A stretch of 64,000 nucleotides of DNA from the IMG/VR virus record IMGVR_UViG_3300010371_000002, positions 1-64,000 of that record. One strand, written 5' to 3'. Of the stretch, positions 22,389 through 31,109 are shown piece after piece. This stretch comes from a virus. A program made the translations under genes and the position numbers. Every line of letters begins with the position of its first letter. The first letter of the stretch is position 1. The notes under the pieces are model-generated. The model saw only the letters and a list, made by a program, of their open reading frames with translations. It made no database searches and had not been told where the DNA came from.

Positions 22389-22702
22389 GGAACGACTGCC
22401 TTTCGCCACTCTGAGGCGTGCATCTCACCCGTTGCGGACCAATCCGATATCACGTCCTGGAGCCGTCTCAAATCCTGCGCCTCGGCCGCTTCCTCGAAAT
22501 CCCGGAACATTTCAGGCAGTTCAGATGCCGGGATCGCCTCGAAGGTCTGCAGGATGCCAATCACCGGATCAGGCACGACCATATCCAAAGGAGAGGTCTC
22601 AGGGGTCGGGCGGTTCTTGCGCGATGGGCGCACCAGAAACATCGCGACGGTCACTACACCGGATGCACCTGTCAGCAAGTACGATACCGTTAATGAGTCC
22701 AT
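22385..22702 (-). CDS. Hypothetical protein with N-terminal membrane segment
   Basis: 105 residues. Residues 5-25 (V-S-Y-L-L-T-G-A-S-G-V-V-T-V-A-M-F-L-V) form one membrane helix, followed by basic residues and a soluble helical domain (E-M-F-R-D-F-E-E-A-A). Likely anchored with its domain in the cytoplasm. Unknown function. Confidence 0.5.
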   Translation of the reverse strand: MDSLTVSYLLTGASGVVTVAMFLVRPSRKNRPTPETSPLDMVVPDPVIGILQTFEAIPASELPEMFRDFEEAAEAQDLRRLQDVISDWSATGEMHASEWRKAVVP

Positions 22703-22706
22703 GGAC

Positions 22707-23198
22707 CTATGGTTCCAACAGACGTTTCAGCGTCTCATCAACCCGCTCCGCAGTCAGGGGAGTTCCATCCAGCGCAACGGTATGGCCGCCCTGTTCCCTG
22801 GTTTCGGGCGACACCGGCATCGCGGACGCCTCGGCGAACCCTTGCGTGATTTTTTGGACAGCCTCATCAATGGTAAGCCCATCCATCCATATCATCGGCC
22901 TGTCGGGGACCAATGGAGGCCATCCGAATTGCTGCACGGCAGACATTGAGCCTTCCGGGACGAAACCATGGGGAGCCATGATCCAGAGCGTAAGGGATTC
23001 CGTCAGCGGTCCATTCTTGGGAGAGCGCATCTCGTAACTGCTGATGATGGCTCCATAGGGGAGTATCCCGAAGGCGCGACTACCACATGTGTTTATGGCT
23101 TCCATCCACTGTGATCGCGAGACGAGAGTGTCTACGATCTTGATGCAGCCGTTAGAGTCGGGAGTGATGGTGATCCGCATTCGGGACGTTGGTTCCAT
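22707..23198 (-). CDS. Hypothetical protein
   Basis: 163 residues, GGAAGG eight bases before ATG. Mixed alpha/beta with an N-terminal strand pair (M-R-I-T-I-T-P-D-S-N-G-C-I-K-I-V) and a C-terminal helix region. No recognised motif. Part of the four-gene leftward set behind the acyltransferase. Confidence 0.5.
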   Translation of the reverse strand: MEPTSRMRITITPDSNGCIKIVDTLVSRSQWMEAINTCGSRAFGILPYGAIISSYEMRSPKNGPLTESLTLWIMAPHGFVPEGSMSAVQQFGWPPLVPDRPMIWMDGLTIDEAVQKITQGFAEASAMPVSPETREQGGHTVALDGTPLTAERVDETLKRLLEP

Positions 23199-23201
23199 GG
23201 G

Positions 23202-23390
23202 TCAACCTTCCGTTTCGGGCTGTCTCGCCGGACAAACGGACATACCGTAGAGATTGCCGCAAAGGGAGAAGTCAGGCAGCAGCACCAGGGTTCCGTCCTT
23301 CAAGCCTTCCATGATACGGGTGGCTTCCTCTGTGGTGAGGGGTTGTGGTTTGGGCCGGTTGGGAGACAGCAAAGTATTTTCGGTATCCAT
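23202..23390 (-). CDS. Hypothetical small protein
   Basis: 62 residues. Proline-rich N-terminus and a central helix T-T-E-E-A-T-R-I-M-E-G-L-K-D-G. Ends three bases before the next leftward start. No recognised family. Divergent from the acyltransferase gene. Confidence 0.45.
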   Translation of the reverse strand: MDTENTLLSPNRPKPQPLTTEEATRIMEGLKDGTLVLLPDFSLCGNLYGMSVCPARQPETEG

Positions 23391-23412
23391 GGTTCATTTT
23401 ACCGTGGATTGA

Positions 23413-23441
23413 TTGTCCCCAGCGTGTCTGTGTGTTAGAAT
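23413..23441 (+). promoter_or_regulatory. Promoter of the acyltransferase moron
   Basis: TTGTCC (23413-23418), a 17-base spacer and TAGAAT (23436-23441) on the plus strand, in the divergent gap upstream of the acyltransferase. It gives this single + strand gene its own expression within a leftward late region. Confidence 0.55.
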
Positions 23442-23523
23442 GGCAACGTGAACAGCCGTAGCGTTGATATGCGCGCAACCAATATTGATATTCAGTGTCC
23501 AATCTGCCAGAATGGATGGAATT

Positions 23524-24633
23524 ATGGGAACCAACGCGGTTGTAGATAATCCAGTACACTTGGCAGCCTCAGCGGACACGAAATCAAGCGATGAGTGGGC
23601 CGTATTGGGCGGCATGCGGTTTGTGCTGGCGTGCATCGTCATGTGCTACCATATGGGCGTCTACGTGGGCCACTCCGATCCCGTCGCGATGTTTGGGAAG
23701 CTGGACGGATTCATCGCCGTCATTGCATTCTTCGCGATTAGCGGATACAGCATGGCTCATTCGCTGGAACGCGATCCGAACCCAGGGCGCTTCTACGAGC
23801 GGCGCTTCTGGCGCATCTACCCGCTTTACCTGTTCGCCCTCCTGCTGGCCTACGTGCCAGCCGGGATCTTTCTATTCCTTCACCCTGTGCCGGATGGAGG
23901 GTTCGGAGAGTTCCCGCAGCCCCGGGAGTTTGCGCTTTCGCTCGTGTTCCTTCAGGGGATCGCCATGGGGATGCTCCCCGGGAACGGCGTTTTGTGGTCC
24001 CTGAACGTCGAAGCGTGGCTCTATGTCGTCTCTCCGGCTCTCGCACGCCTCAAGGCATCGCACCTCGCCGTAATGGGGTCTCTGTCCGCAGCCGCCTTCG
24101 TTCTCTATAACCGATTCGGCCACACGCCGTACTCTCACGCCAGCCACGGAGTAGCGCTCATCGGGCTTTCGTGGGCATTTGTCGCCGGATTCGCGCTTTA
24201 CCGGTTCCGGGATAAGATGCGCAACACGGCGGCGGTAATCATCGTCGCCATTGCGCTCGCCTGCGACCTTCCCTCTCGGGAGCAATTTGGCTCGGTCTTG
24301 ATTGCCGCTGCCGCATACGTGCTCTGGAATGCCCGCAGTTTTCGCATGAGCTTGCGCGCCCGAAAGGTTCTTACGTGGCTCGGCGATGTCTCATTTCCGC
24401 TTTACGTCGTCCACATTCCTATCCTGGAAATGTGCGGAGGCTTCAACGTTCATTCCGGTGCCGTCATGGCCGCTTGCTGCCTTACCTTTGCGGTCATCAC
24501 ATATTACGTCATCGATAGCCCTGTCCGCGCCTACGTGAAACGAAGCCGAGGGCGGCGGAGAACCCCGGACCTTCAGGATATCAAGCTGACTTCTGGGACT
24601 GGGAAGGCATATTCCATACGACCATCTTCCTGA
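23524..24633 (+). CDS. Acyltransferase-3 family membrane protein (surface O-acetyltransferase)
   Basis: 369 residues from the ATG at 23524 (GGATGGA upstream; earlier TTG/ATG starts exist at 23464 and 23512). About ten membrane helices. The N-terminal helix has the family's Arg-x(n)-His pattern (M-R-F-V-L-A-C-I-V-M-C-Y-H), followed by F-F-A-I-S-G-Y and the F-Y-E-R-R-F-W-R-I-Y-P-L-Y motif typical of OatA/OafA-like enzymes that transfer acetyl groups onto surface glycans. Phages use them for lysogenic conversion and exclusion of competitors. Its last 60 bases overlap the 3' end of the opposite gene. Confidence 0.85.
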   Translation: MGTNAVVDNPVHLAASADTKSSDEWAVLGGMRFVLACIVMCYHMGVYVGHSDPVAMFGKLDGFIAVIAFFAISGYSMAHSLERDPNPGRFYERRFWRIYPLYLFALLLAYVPAGIFLFLHPVPDGGFGEFPQPREFALSLVFLQGIAMGMLPGNGVLWSLNVEAWLYVVSPALARLKASHLAVMGSLSAAAFVLYNRFGHTPYSHASHGVALIGLSWAFVAGFALYRFRDKMRNTAAVIIVAIALACDLPSREQFGSVLIAAAAYVLWNARSFRMSLRARKVLTWLGDVSFPLYVVHIPILEMCGGFNVHSGAVMAACCLTFAVITYYVIDSPVRAYVKRSRGRRRTPDLQDIKLTSGTGKAYSIRPSS

Positions 24634-25151
24634 AGAGTGCACTGACCGCCTGCCTGCCGAATAGCCTCCAGGTTGCCGACTCCGATCCTCCCGGTAGCAG
24701 CCCGGTCATGCTCCGCCTGCGTCATGAGCCGCTTGTGCCAGTATGCGGTCTCGGCGGCCTGCAGTTCGGCGTGCGAATACTGGCGGGGAAACGCCTGCCA
24801 GAGCCGGAACAGCGTCCAGAACTCTCGGAACGCACCAAGGAGACCGAGTTCCGCTTCTTCGAGATCGACCTGCTTGCGGGCGAGTGCGATCTGGTTTCGC
24901 GGACTATCCAGTTCGGTCATATCCTGTATATCAAGCAAGACTTCCTCATAGGCCAGCTTGGCGCGGCGGATGTTGAAGTACTTGATCTGGAGTTCAAGCA
25001 CGCACTGCATATACTGGCGCGGCCCCGTGTGGTGCTGCCCCAGAACGAAATGCTCAATCTGGTAATCACTGCGCGGCTGCTGGATTTGGGCGAATGCGCC
25101 TTTCATTCCCTCAACCGCACACTCTATCTTCTCAATCTCGTGAAAGTCCAT
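24573..25151 (-). CDS. Hypothetical coiled-coil protein next to fibre gene
   Basis: 192 residues from the ATG at 25151, two bases after the fibre stop. Mostly helical; S-D-Y-Q-I-E-H-F-V-L-G-Q-H-H-T-G-P-R-Q-Y-M is conserved-looking. Long helices (about 80-150) carry charged heptads. Could be a tail-fibre chaperone by position, but no family is known. Its 3' 60 bases overlap the acyltransferase on the other strand. Confidence 0.5.
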   Translation of the reverse strand: MDFHEIEKIECAVEGMKGAFAQIQQPRSDYQIEHFVLGQHHTGPRQYMQCVLELQIKYFNIRRAKLAYEEVLLDIQDMTELDSPRNQIALARKQVDLEEAELGLLGAFREFWTLFRLWQAFPRQYSHAELQAAETAYWHKRLMTQAEHDRAATGRIGVGNLEAIRQAGGQCTLQEDGRMEYAFPVPEVSLIS

Positions 25152-25152
25152 A

Positions 25153-27873
25153 TCAGATCCCTGAATCGGAAAATGCCGCAGGGGAAAACACTGCGGTCGC
25201 CAGGTTAGCGGATGAAACAGCCGCGACGGTATCGGTCGAATGGGCGATCTTGTCGGCCGTCGCGTCAGCGCTCGTGCCGCCGCCGCCAGATGCGCCGCCA
25301 ATCATGTAGCTTTTCGTGGAACTATCAGTGAGTCCACCGCCGGTCGCCCGGGCCGTGCTCAGCACCCCAGAAAGCGCGCTGGTGGTATCTGTGCTGTAGA
25401 CGGTCTTGTCGATCGCGGTCACAGAGGTGGAACTGGTGAAATTCCCCATCAGGTATCCCTTCGTGCTCCCATCCCCGGAATTCCCTGTGCCCCAGTTTGC
25501 GGATGCCGTCGCGTTTGATGAGGATGTTGCGGAGGTGGTCGAGGTGGAGAACACCACCTTGTCGCCAATCGCGTAATAGGTTGGCGTCGAAATCTTCGAC
25601 GCGCCGCCGATTATGTATCCCCAGGTGCTCGCGTTCAGGTAGCCGCCATCAAGCCGCGCTGTCGAGAGGTTGAGGGAGGAAGCGGCTGCTGATGGCGTCC
25701 CGGAGCTGAGCGCAATCGTGAACCCTGTCGCAACGGCATTCGCGGATGATCCCGACGTGATGCCGCCCAGTAGGTAACCGGTCGTACTGCGGTCGGAGAG
25801 ACCTCCTCCTGTGAAATATCCCTGTGCGGTCGGCAGTGAGTTGACGGATGTTGAGGTCGTATCGGTCGCGCCGAACGTCTGGTACATCGTGCTCACGGGA
25901 GCGGTGCCTGAATAAGAGGTCGTGCCGCCCGCAAGATATCCGTTCGTGCCACCATCGCCAACCGCGCCCAAGGACCTGGTTGCGGACCCAAGGTTCGCGG
26001 AGGTCACGGCACTGGTGGTGTCCGTGCTGAAAACGGTCTTGTTTCCCAGCGCCTCCGCGATGCCGCCGGTCGCGATACCGCCAAGAACATACCCCTTGAT
26101 GCCGATCGGTGAACTCGATTGGTAGTAATAGTATCCCTGGGTGGTGGCGGTTCCAGCGCCCGTGGTAACCGTAATCGGGCCGCTGGTTCCTGGCGTCTCC
26201 GTCGGGACAGTCGCCGTGATCTGCGTGTCGCTGACGACCGTGAAAGACGAAGCAGCGGTTCCGTTGATGACCACCGATGTCGCACCCGTGAAACCATAAC
26301 CGTTCAGCGTCACCGTTGTGCCCGACAATCCATAGATCGGGGTAAATGAGGCCGTGACGATTTGTGGAATGCTCGTTGACGCACTTGCGATCTGGAGCGC
26401 ATCGATCTTCGAGCGCGCCAGCTTCACCACGCCGCGCGCTGCGGTCGTATTCGCCGCCTGGATGACCAACTGGCTTGTTGAGGCAACATTCACGGAAAAT
26501 GTCAGTTCGAGTTCACCCTCCCCGGTTCCGACCATCTGGACATATTGAAGGGAGGTCAGGAACGCAACGGATGCCGTCTGGTTATAGACCTGGGCCTCAA
26601 TCTGGTCTCCTGCAGTCGCACCGGACACCGCGAGTGTTACGATGATGAGATATTTTCCGGTAGCGAGGTTCAACCCCAATGGACTGCAGCCTGCAGGCTG
26701 GATCGTCGTCAAGCTGCCGGTCAGGGCATAGTCGGGAGCATTCGAATTCCCCGTCACCTCCGCGTTCGCCGTAACGCCTCCGCCCCCACCGGGCGCACTG
26801 AGGACACCCCCACTGATCGTGATTGTCGAGCCATCCGGCTTAACCGCGCCGAAAGCCGACGTCGTGGCGACCGGCAGATCCCCAGAGACGATGCCAGCCA
26901 CCTGCACCGATGCGCCGGTCGATGCCTGCTTCAGGAATTGCCCCGGGCCACCCGTCGCACTGAGGTCTGCCGCAGTCCCGCCTTGCGCAAGGGAGATCTG
27001 CCCCGTCGTGATCTTCGAGGCGGCAAGCGAAGGGATGTCGGCGGTAGTCAGAGCGCGAAAAGTAGGAGCCGCCGCCGAACCACTCGCCGGACCGCACAGA
27101 AACGTATTCGCACTCTGTGCAGAGATGGTCAGATTGTATGTTTCATTGCCACCGGAACTGCCGATCGACCAGGCGAAGAATCCATTGTCCGGCAATTTTA
27201 CTGCCAGTGTTCCGGGGGTCGTATCCGATCCATCCACGAGCAGCGTGTAGGGGAACGGTGCCGCGATCTGCATCCATTTGGTCGGATCGGTTCCCGGAGT
27301 AACGCCCGTAGAGGATGCGACCGCGAGATACGATCCTCCCCCGTACGACACGAGATCATTGACCACATAACTCGTACCGCTTGCCCAGGCTCCGAGCCCA
27401 GTCACACTCGCTCCAGCCGCCCCCGCGATGGTGGTCAGAAGCACCCAGGTTCCTGACTGGTATTGCCAGAATTGACCGTTTGTCGCGCCGCCCCCGACGT
27501 CAATGTAATAGGTTCCATTCGCCGGGGTGCTGGTCGGCGCTCCGCTGCCATTGAGAAGCGTGACACCACCCGATCCATTGAATTGAATCCATGTCGAGAG
27601 CGTCGGGTCGTAGTATTTGAGGACCGACGGGGAGGTGGTCGTATCGCCCCAGTAGTAGGCCGTGTTGGTCGGTGCGGAGGTGCCGAAGATCGTAGGCCCC
27701 GGAAAGACCTGGGCATTCGTGGGGCGGCTGTCGGCGGTCCAAAGCAGAACCGGGGTATCTCCCGCCAGCGCGGGCACGGTTGCGCCACCTCCTCCACCCC
27801 CGCCGCCAATCGCCGGGACCATGATCCCGGAATTGAGGTCAGGACCGCCGATTACTCCACTGCTGTTCGCCAT
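25153..27873 (-). CDS. Tail fibre with IPT/TIG domain and kelch-like beta-propeller
   Basis: 906 residues. N-terminal region has fibre-type repeats (P-A-N-G-T-Y-Y-I-D-V). Around residue 550 an IPT/TIG domain is visible (P-I-Y-G-L-S-G-T-T-V-T-L-N-G-Y-G-F). The C-terminal 300 residues hold six repeats starting [KW]-G-Y-[VLI]-[LAIM]-G-G or K-S-Y-M-I-G-G, about 50 residues each, as in a six-bladed kelch-like propeller. Probably a host-binding fibre. Gly/Ser/Thr-rich, low Cys, consistent with an extracellular virion protein. Confidence 0.7.
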   Translation of the reverse strand: MANSSGVIGGPDLNSGIMVPAIGGGGGGGGATVPALAGDTPVLLWTADSRPTNAQVFPGPTIFGTSAPTNTAYYWGDTTTSPSVLKYYDPTLSTWIQFNGSGGVTLLNGSGAPTSTPANGTYYIDVGGGATNGQFWQYQSGTWVLLTTIAGAAGASVTGLGAWASGTSYVVNDLVSYGGGSYLAVASSTGVTPGTDPTKWMQIAAPFPYTLLVDGSDTTPGTLAVKLPDNGFFAWSIGSSGGNETYNLTISAQSANTFLCGPASGSAAAPTFRALTTADIPSLAASKITTGQISLAQGGTAADLSATGGPGQFLKQASTGASVQVAGIVSGDLPVATTSAFGAVKPDGSTITISGGVLSAPGGGGGVTANAEVTGNSNAPDYALTGSLTTIQPAGCSPLGLNLATGKYLIIVTLAVSGATAGDQIEAQVYNQTASVAFLTSLQYVQMVGTGEGELELTFSVNVASTSQLVIQAANTTAARGVVKLARSKIDALQIASASTSIPQIVTASFTPIYGLSGTTVTLNGYGFTGATSVVINGTAASSFTVVSDTQITATVPTETPGTSGPITVTTGAGTATTQGYYYYQSSSPIGIKGYVLGGIATGGIAEALGNKTVFSTDTTSAVTSANLGSATRSLGAVGDGGTNGYLAGGTTSYSGTAPVSTMYQTFGATDTTSTSVNSLPTAQGYFTGGGLSDRSTTGYLLGGITSGSSANAVATGFTIALSSGTPSAAASSLNLSTARLDGGYLNASTWGYIIGGASKISTPTYYAIGDKVVFSTSTTSATSSSNATASANWGTGNSGDGSTKGYLMGNFTSSTSVTAIDKTVYSTDTTSALSGVLSTARATGGGLTDSSTKSYMIGGASGGGGTSADATADKIAHSTDTVAAVSSANLATAVFSPAAFSDSGI

Positions 27874-27890
27874 CGAGTCCTCTTAATCAG

Positions 27891-29897
27891 CTAATCAGGA
27901 AACCATGTCATCCCGGCGTCGGCAGAATGAACGGTCTTGCGAAACCATTGACCTTCGTTATCACTCACATAGCATTGAATGACACTCTGGTCGTACTGGT
28001 CTTGCGCCATGATGACGATTTTGCCTTTCCACTGCCACACGAGAAGCGCGTTCAGGTCAGGAACCATGACGGGCAGCAGGTTCGCGCCGTCCTTTGAGGA
28101 ACTCCACCACACAGGCACCTGCTTCGTTCCATTCAAACTGTAGTAACGCCCGACTGCATTCCGGTTCACCAGGAACACGAGCTGCCGGATACCGGCATAA
28201 CTCCTCGTCGTGATCCGGTACAGGACGTCGTTGTCCGCAGACATCACCGATTTGAAGCTGCCCCCAAAGGTCGAATCGATGAGAACGTGAATCCCTGAGA
28301 TCGTCTGGTAATCGTCAGTCGAATACCAGATGCCGTCGGTCGAGCCGCCGCGCCACGCTATCGGCTGCGTCACGGGGGCCATCAGGGAATAGATGGGGCT
28401 CGTCGGCATATCCGTCGGCATCGTCCAGGTATCGCCGTCATCCAGGGTTTCAGCCACTCCGGGATGACCTCCCGTGGTTGGCGCGCATGCCTTGAGAACC
28501 CGGTAAGCTCCCCCTGCCTGCCCCCCCGCGCCCTTCGTGCCCTCATACCCACCCCTGCTCACCCAGAACCCATTCTGATTCAGGGTTCCATCGGCCACGC
28601 CGGGGAGGGAAGCAGCATAGTAGCTTGTGGTCGTACCGTTGCTCGGCCCGGTCACCGTGTGGCTGTTGCTCATGCTCGCGGTCGTCCAGGTTCGACCGCC
28701 ATTCGTTGAGCGCATGCCGGCCTGCCAGTAGGTTCTGCCGAGCGAAACGGAATAAGACGACCCGTTGACCCAGAGTGTCCCGGACGGCATCACGGAGAGA
28801 ACGAGCGGAGTCAGGATCTCCAGTGCCGAATTGTCCGTGATCGCAGTCCCAGACGAATCCTTTGCCCCGATATCGACACCGGGCAGGAAGGTTTCGCCGA
28901 AATCGGGCGACGACACGCACCGAACCGCCGTGGACACCACGTTCAGCGGGCTGGAGCCTATCTGGCTGTATGCCCGCGCCACGATAGCGTACAGGCGCGG
29001 ATTCCCGCCCCCGGTGGTCAATCCAATGGTCCCGGCGAGCGCGAAGCTGAATGCGTAATACGGGCCGCCGGGGCCACCCGGGTTGAACGGAGGCGGCGTG
29101 GGCGTCAGGATCGTGATTGCGGCCGTCCGGTATTCGTCAACAACGAAAATCGAACCGGCGAAAACCGAGTTATCGGACGGCACCACATAGACCGTCGTCG
29201 TCGCCCCGATGGCGCCCGGTCCGAATGCTGACGATGAGAACGTGATTGATCCTGTTGTCAGCCCGGCCCCGACGACGATGAATGAGGAACTCGTCACCGG
29301 GGTCATCGTGCTGGTAGTGCCATCGGACGTGATGACCGATGGAGCCGTGAGGGTCACGCAGAAACGCACGTGGGACGGAGCCGCCTTCGCGAGCGTCACG
29401 GTCAGGGTTACGCTATCCCCGGCATTGATTGTCGAAGCCGTCGCCGCAACGCTGAAATCCGTGACGACCGCCAGGGGGAACGACGCCTGGATTGCGCTGT
29501 CGGCATCCCGTGGGTCGGGACTGCTCGTGACCTGCAGCGCCGGGAAATAGTAGTCGCTGAAGAATAGTTGGGAGAGCCCCGTGTAGCCGAGGAAGTCTCC
29601 GCCCCAGTAATCGATATCGGCTGTCGAGTCCGCAGCGATCTCCAGCATAACCGGCGACGTCCCAAAAAACGGCGGCGGTCCCGAGAGCGGCGATCCATCT
29701 CCTGTCTGTGTCAGCGTGAACGGCCCGGGAGAACTCTGCGTGTAGTGGGCCGCTGAATAGAACCCATAGAGATCCCATGTCGTGAAATCACTCGGCGGCG
29801 TGTTCGTTGCAGAAAACCCGACGAGCCGATACGCCACGTTCGGCGGATCAATCTCGAACGTATGGCTGCCCCCCGGTTGGATTTTAACGAGCGTCAC
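27891..29897 (-). CDS. Tail protein with sialidase-like (BNR) propeller
   Basis: 668 residues from a GTG at 29897, chosen because GGAG lies eight bases before it; the frame also permits GTG at 29936 overlapping the upstream gene. N-terminal beta domains include an Ig/Calx-like segment (about 150-260). The C-terminal half has S-x-D-x-G-x-T-W-like turns (N-G-G-R-T-W-T, D-D-G-D-T-W-T, S-A-D-A-G-M-T-W), the Asp-box signature of BNR/sialidase propellers, without an obvious catalytic triad. Likely a receptor-binding or fibre component. Confidence 0.6.
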   Translation of the reverse strand: MTLVKIQPGGSHTFEIDPPNVAYRLVGFSATNTPPSDFTTWDLYGFYSAAHYTQSSPGPFTLTQTGDGSPLSGPPPFFGTSPVMLEIAADSTADIDYWGGDFLGYTGLSQLFFSDYYFPALQVTSSPDPRDADSAIQASFPLAVVTDFSVAATASTINAGDSVTLTVTLAKAAPSHVRFCVTLTAPSVITSDGTTSTMTPVTSSSFIVVGAGLTTGSITFSSSAFGPGAIGATTTVYVVPSDNSVFAGSIFVVDEYRTAAITILTPTPPPFNPGGPGGPYYAFSFALAGTIGLTTGGGNPRLYAIVARAYSQIGSSPLNVVSTAVRCVSSPDFGETFLPGVDIGAKDSSGTAITDNSALEILTPLVLSVMPSGTLWVNGSSYSVSLGRTYWQAGMRSTNGGRTWTTASMSNSHTVTGPSNGTTTSYYAASLPGVADGTLNQNGFWVSRGGYEGTKGAGGQAGGAYRVLKACAPTTGGHPGVAETLDDGDTWTMPTDMPTSPIYSLMAPVTQPIAWRGGSTDGIWYSTDDYQTISGIHVLIDSTFGGSFKSVMSADNDVLYRITTRSYAGIRQLVFLVNRNAVGRYYSLNGTKQVPVWWSSSKDGANLLPVMVPDLNALLVWQWKGKIVIMAQDQYDQSVIQCYVSDNEGQWFRKTVHSADAGMTWFPD

Positions 29898-29925
29898 AGT
29901 GCTGACTCCATGCTCGGTACTACAA

Positions 29926-31068
29926 TCACAGGGCACGCTCTGCGGTGGTCACAATATCGAATGCCCCTGCTGTCGCGGTCCCGGCAATCGAAACCGCCGT
30001 CACCGCTGAGTTCATCCGGTCGCCTCCCGTTGAAGGAGATAGGTTGATGATTGATCCTGCCGTGGCGCTGCTGATGGTGGCTGTCCAGGTATGGGAAACG
30101 CCGTTTTGATTCAGCGCCGTCACGGTGACCACGCAGGTTCCATTGATGGTCGTGGTGATGCTGCAGGCAGGGTTCAGGATCGGCGCGAATGCCTGGGGCA
30201 TCGGCATGCCGCCAAGGTACCGATTGTTCCCGAACGTGTTCACCACCCAGTAAGATGGGTTTGTTCCCGGCGTGACATTTGTCGAAGTCGCCACGGCGAC
30301 GTAGTAGACACCATTGTAAAGAACGACAGGCGTAAGAACCCCGGATGAAACCGTGTATGTGGTCAGGCTGCTCCAGGTTCCGGCATCGGTGGTTCCTTGT
30401 CCACCCGTATTGGTCGGAGCAGGAGCAGAATAGCCATTGGCGCTCGGCCAGTTCGTCGCGGCGTTGTTACTGATCGTCCCGGCGTTGGTGCCCGTGATGG
30501 CGAAGTGACCTAAGATTATCCCGGCTGGGGCGAAAACAACACTTGGGTCGAGGTATTGGCCCTGATTGTAGGCGTTCCAGTAGAGTGCCGCGAAGTTTGG
30601 GTTGTAGAGCACCTGAAAGGCCGAGCCGCCCGGGTTCGACGGGTTGTTGTAATACTGGGCGTAGGTCGTCAGGTTCGTGATCGATGGGATGCCGTTCAGG
30701 GTCGCATAGGTCAGGATGGCCTTGCGTTCTCCCTCGAAGAAACTGAAGAGGCCGCTGAAGATTCCCACGCGGCTGTAGAGTCCGTTTCCGGCTCCGAAGC
30801 TGCCGCCGCCGACACCCGCGCCGCCGAAGGTCACATTGGCGGGTGCTCCGGCGGCCGTGATGGACCCGACGGACTTGGTAAGACCCTGCGCATACGGCAG
30901 ATGAGCGCCGAACTGGCTCGGGTCCGTCAAGGCGAGCGCTGCTGAGAGATCCGAGAGCACCATCTGGGAATGCAGGTTCGCGAGGTCCGTCGCAGTGAGG
31001 AGGTCTGTAAAGAGGCGCGACAGGTCGCCGTATGTCGTGATTATGCTCGCCGGGGTGATGAGTGTCAT
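29926..31068 (-). CDS. Tail fibre-like structural protein
   Basis: 380 residues, Gly/Asn/Ser/Thr-rich. N-terminal helix region (about 1-60), a Gly-rich segment, and a C-terminal Ig-like region (I-T-T-T-I-N-G-T-C-V-V-T-V-T-A-L-N). Overlaps the next structural gene at its end. Position between distal tail and fibre genes implies a tail-tip or fibre protein; exact role unknown. Confidence 0.55.
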   Translation of the reverse strand: MTLITPASIITTYGDLSRLFTDLLTATDLANLHSQMVLSDLSAALALTDPSQFGAHLPYAQGLTKSVGSITAAGAPANVTFGGAGVGGGSFGAGNGLYSRVGIFSGLFSFFEGERKAILTYATLNGIPSITNLTTYAQYYNNPSNPGGSAFQVLYNPNFAALYWNAYNQGQYLDPSVVFAPAGIILGHFAITGTNAGTISNNAATNWPSANGYSAPAPTNTGGQGTTDAGTWSSLTTYTVSSGVLTPVVLYNGVYYVAVATSTNVTPGTNPSYWVVNTFGNNRYLGGMPMPQAFAPILNPACSITTTINGTCVVTVTALNQNGVSHTWTATISSATAGSIINLSPSTGGDRMNSAVTAVSIAGTATAGAFDIVTTAERAL

Positions 31069-31109
31069 GGTGTTCGCCCGCTGGTTGCCCAGCCCCTATC
31101 TGGCCGCGC

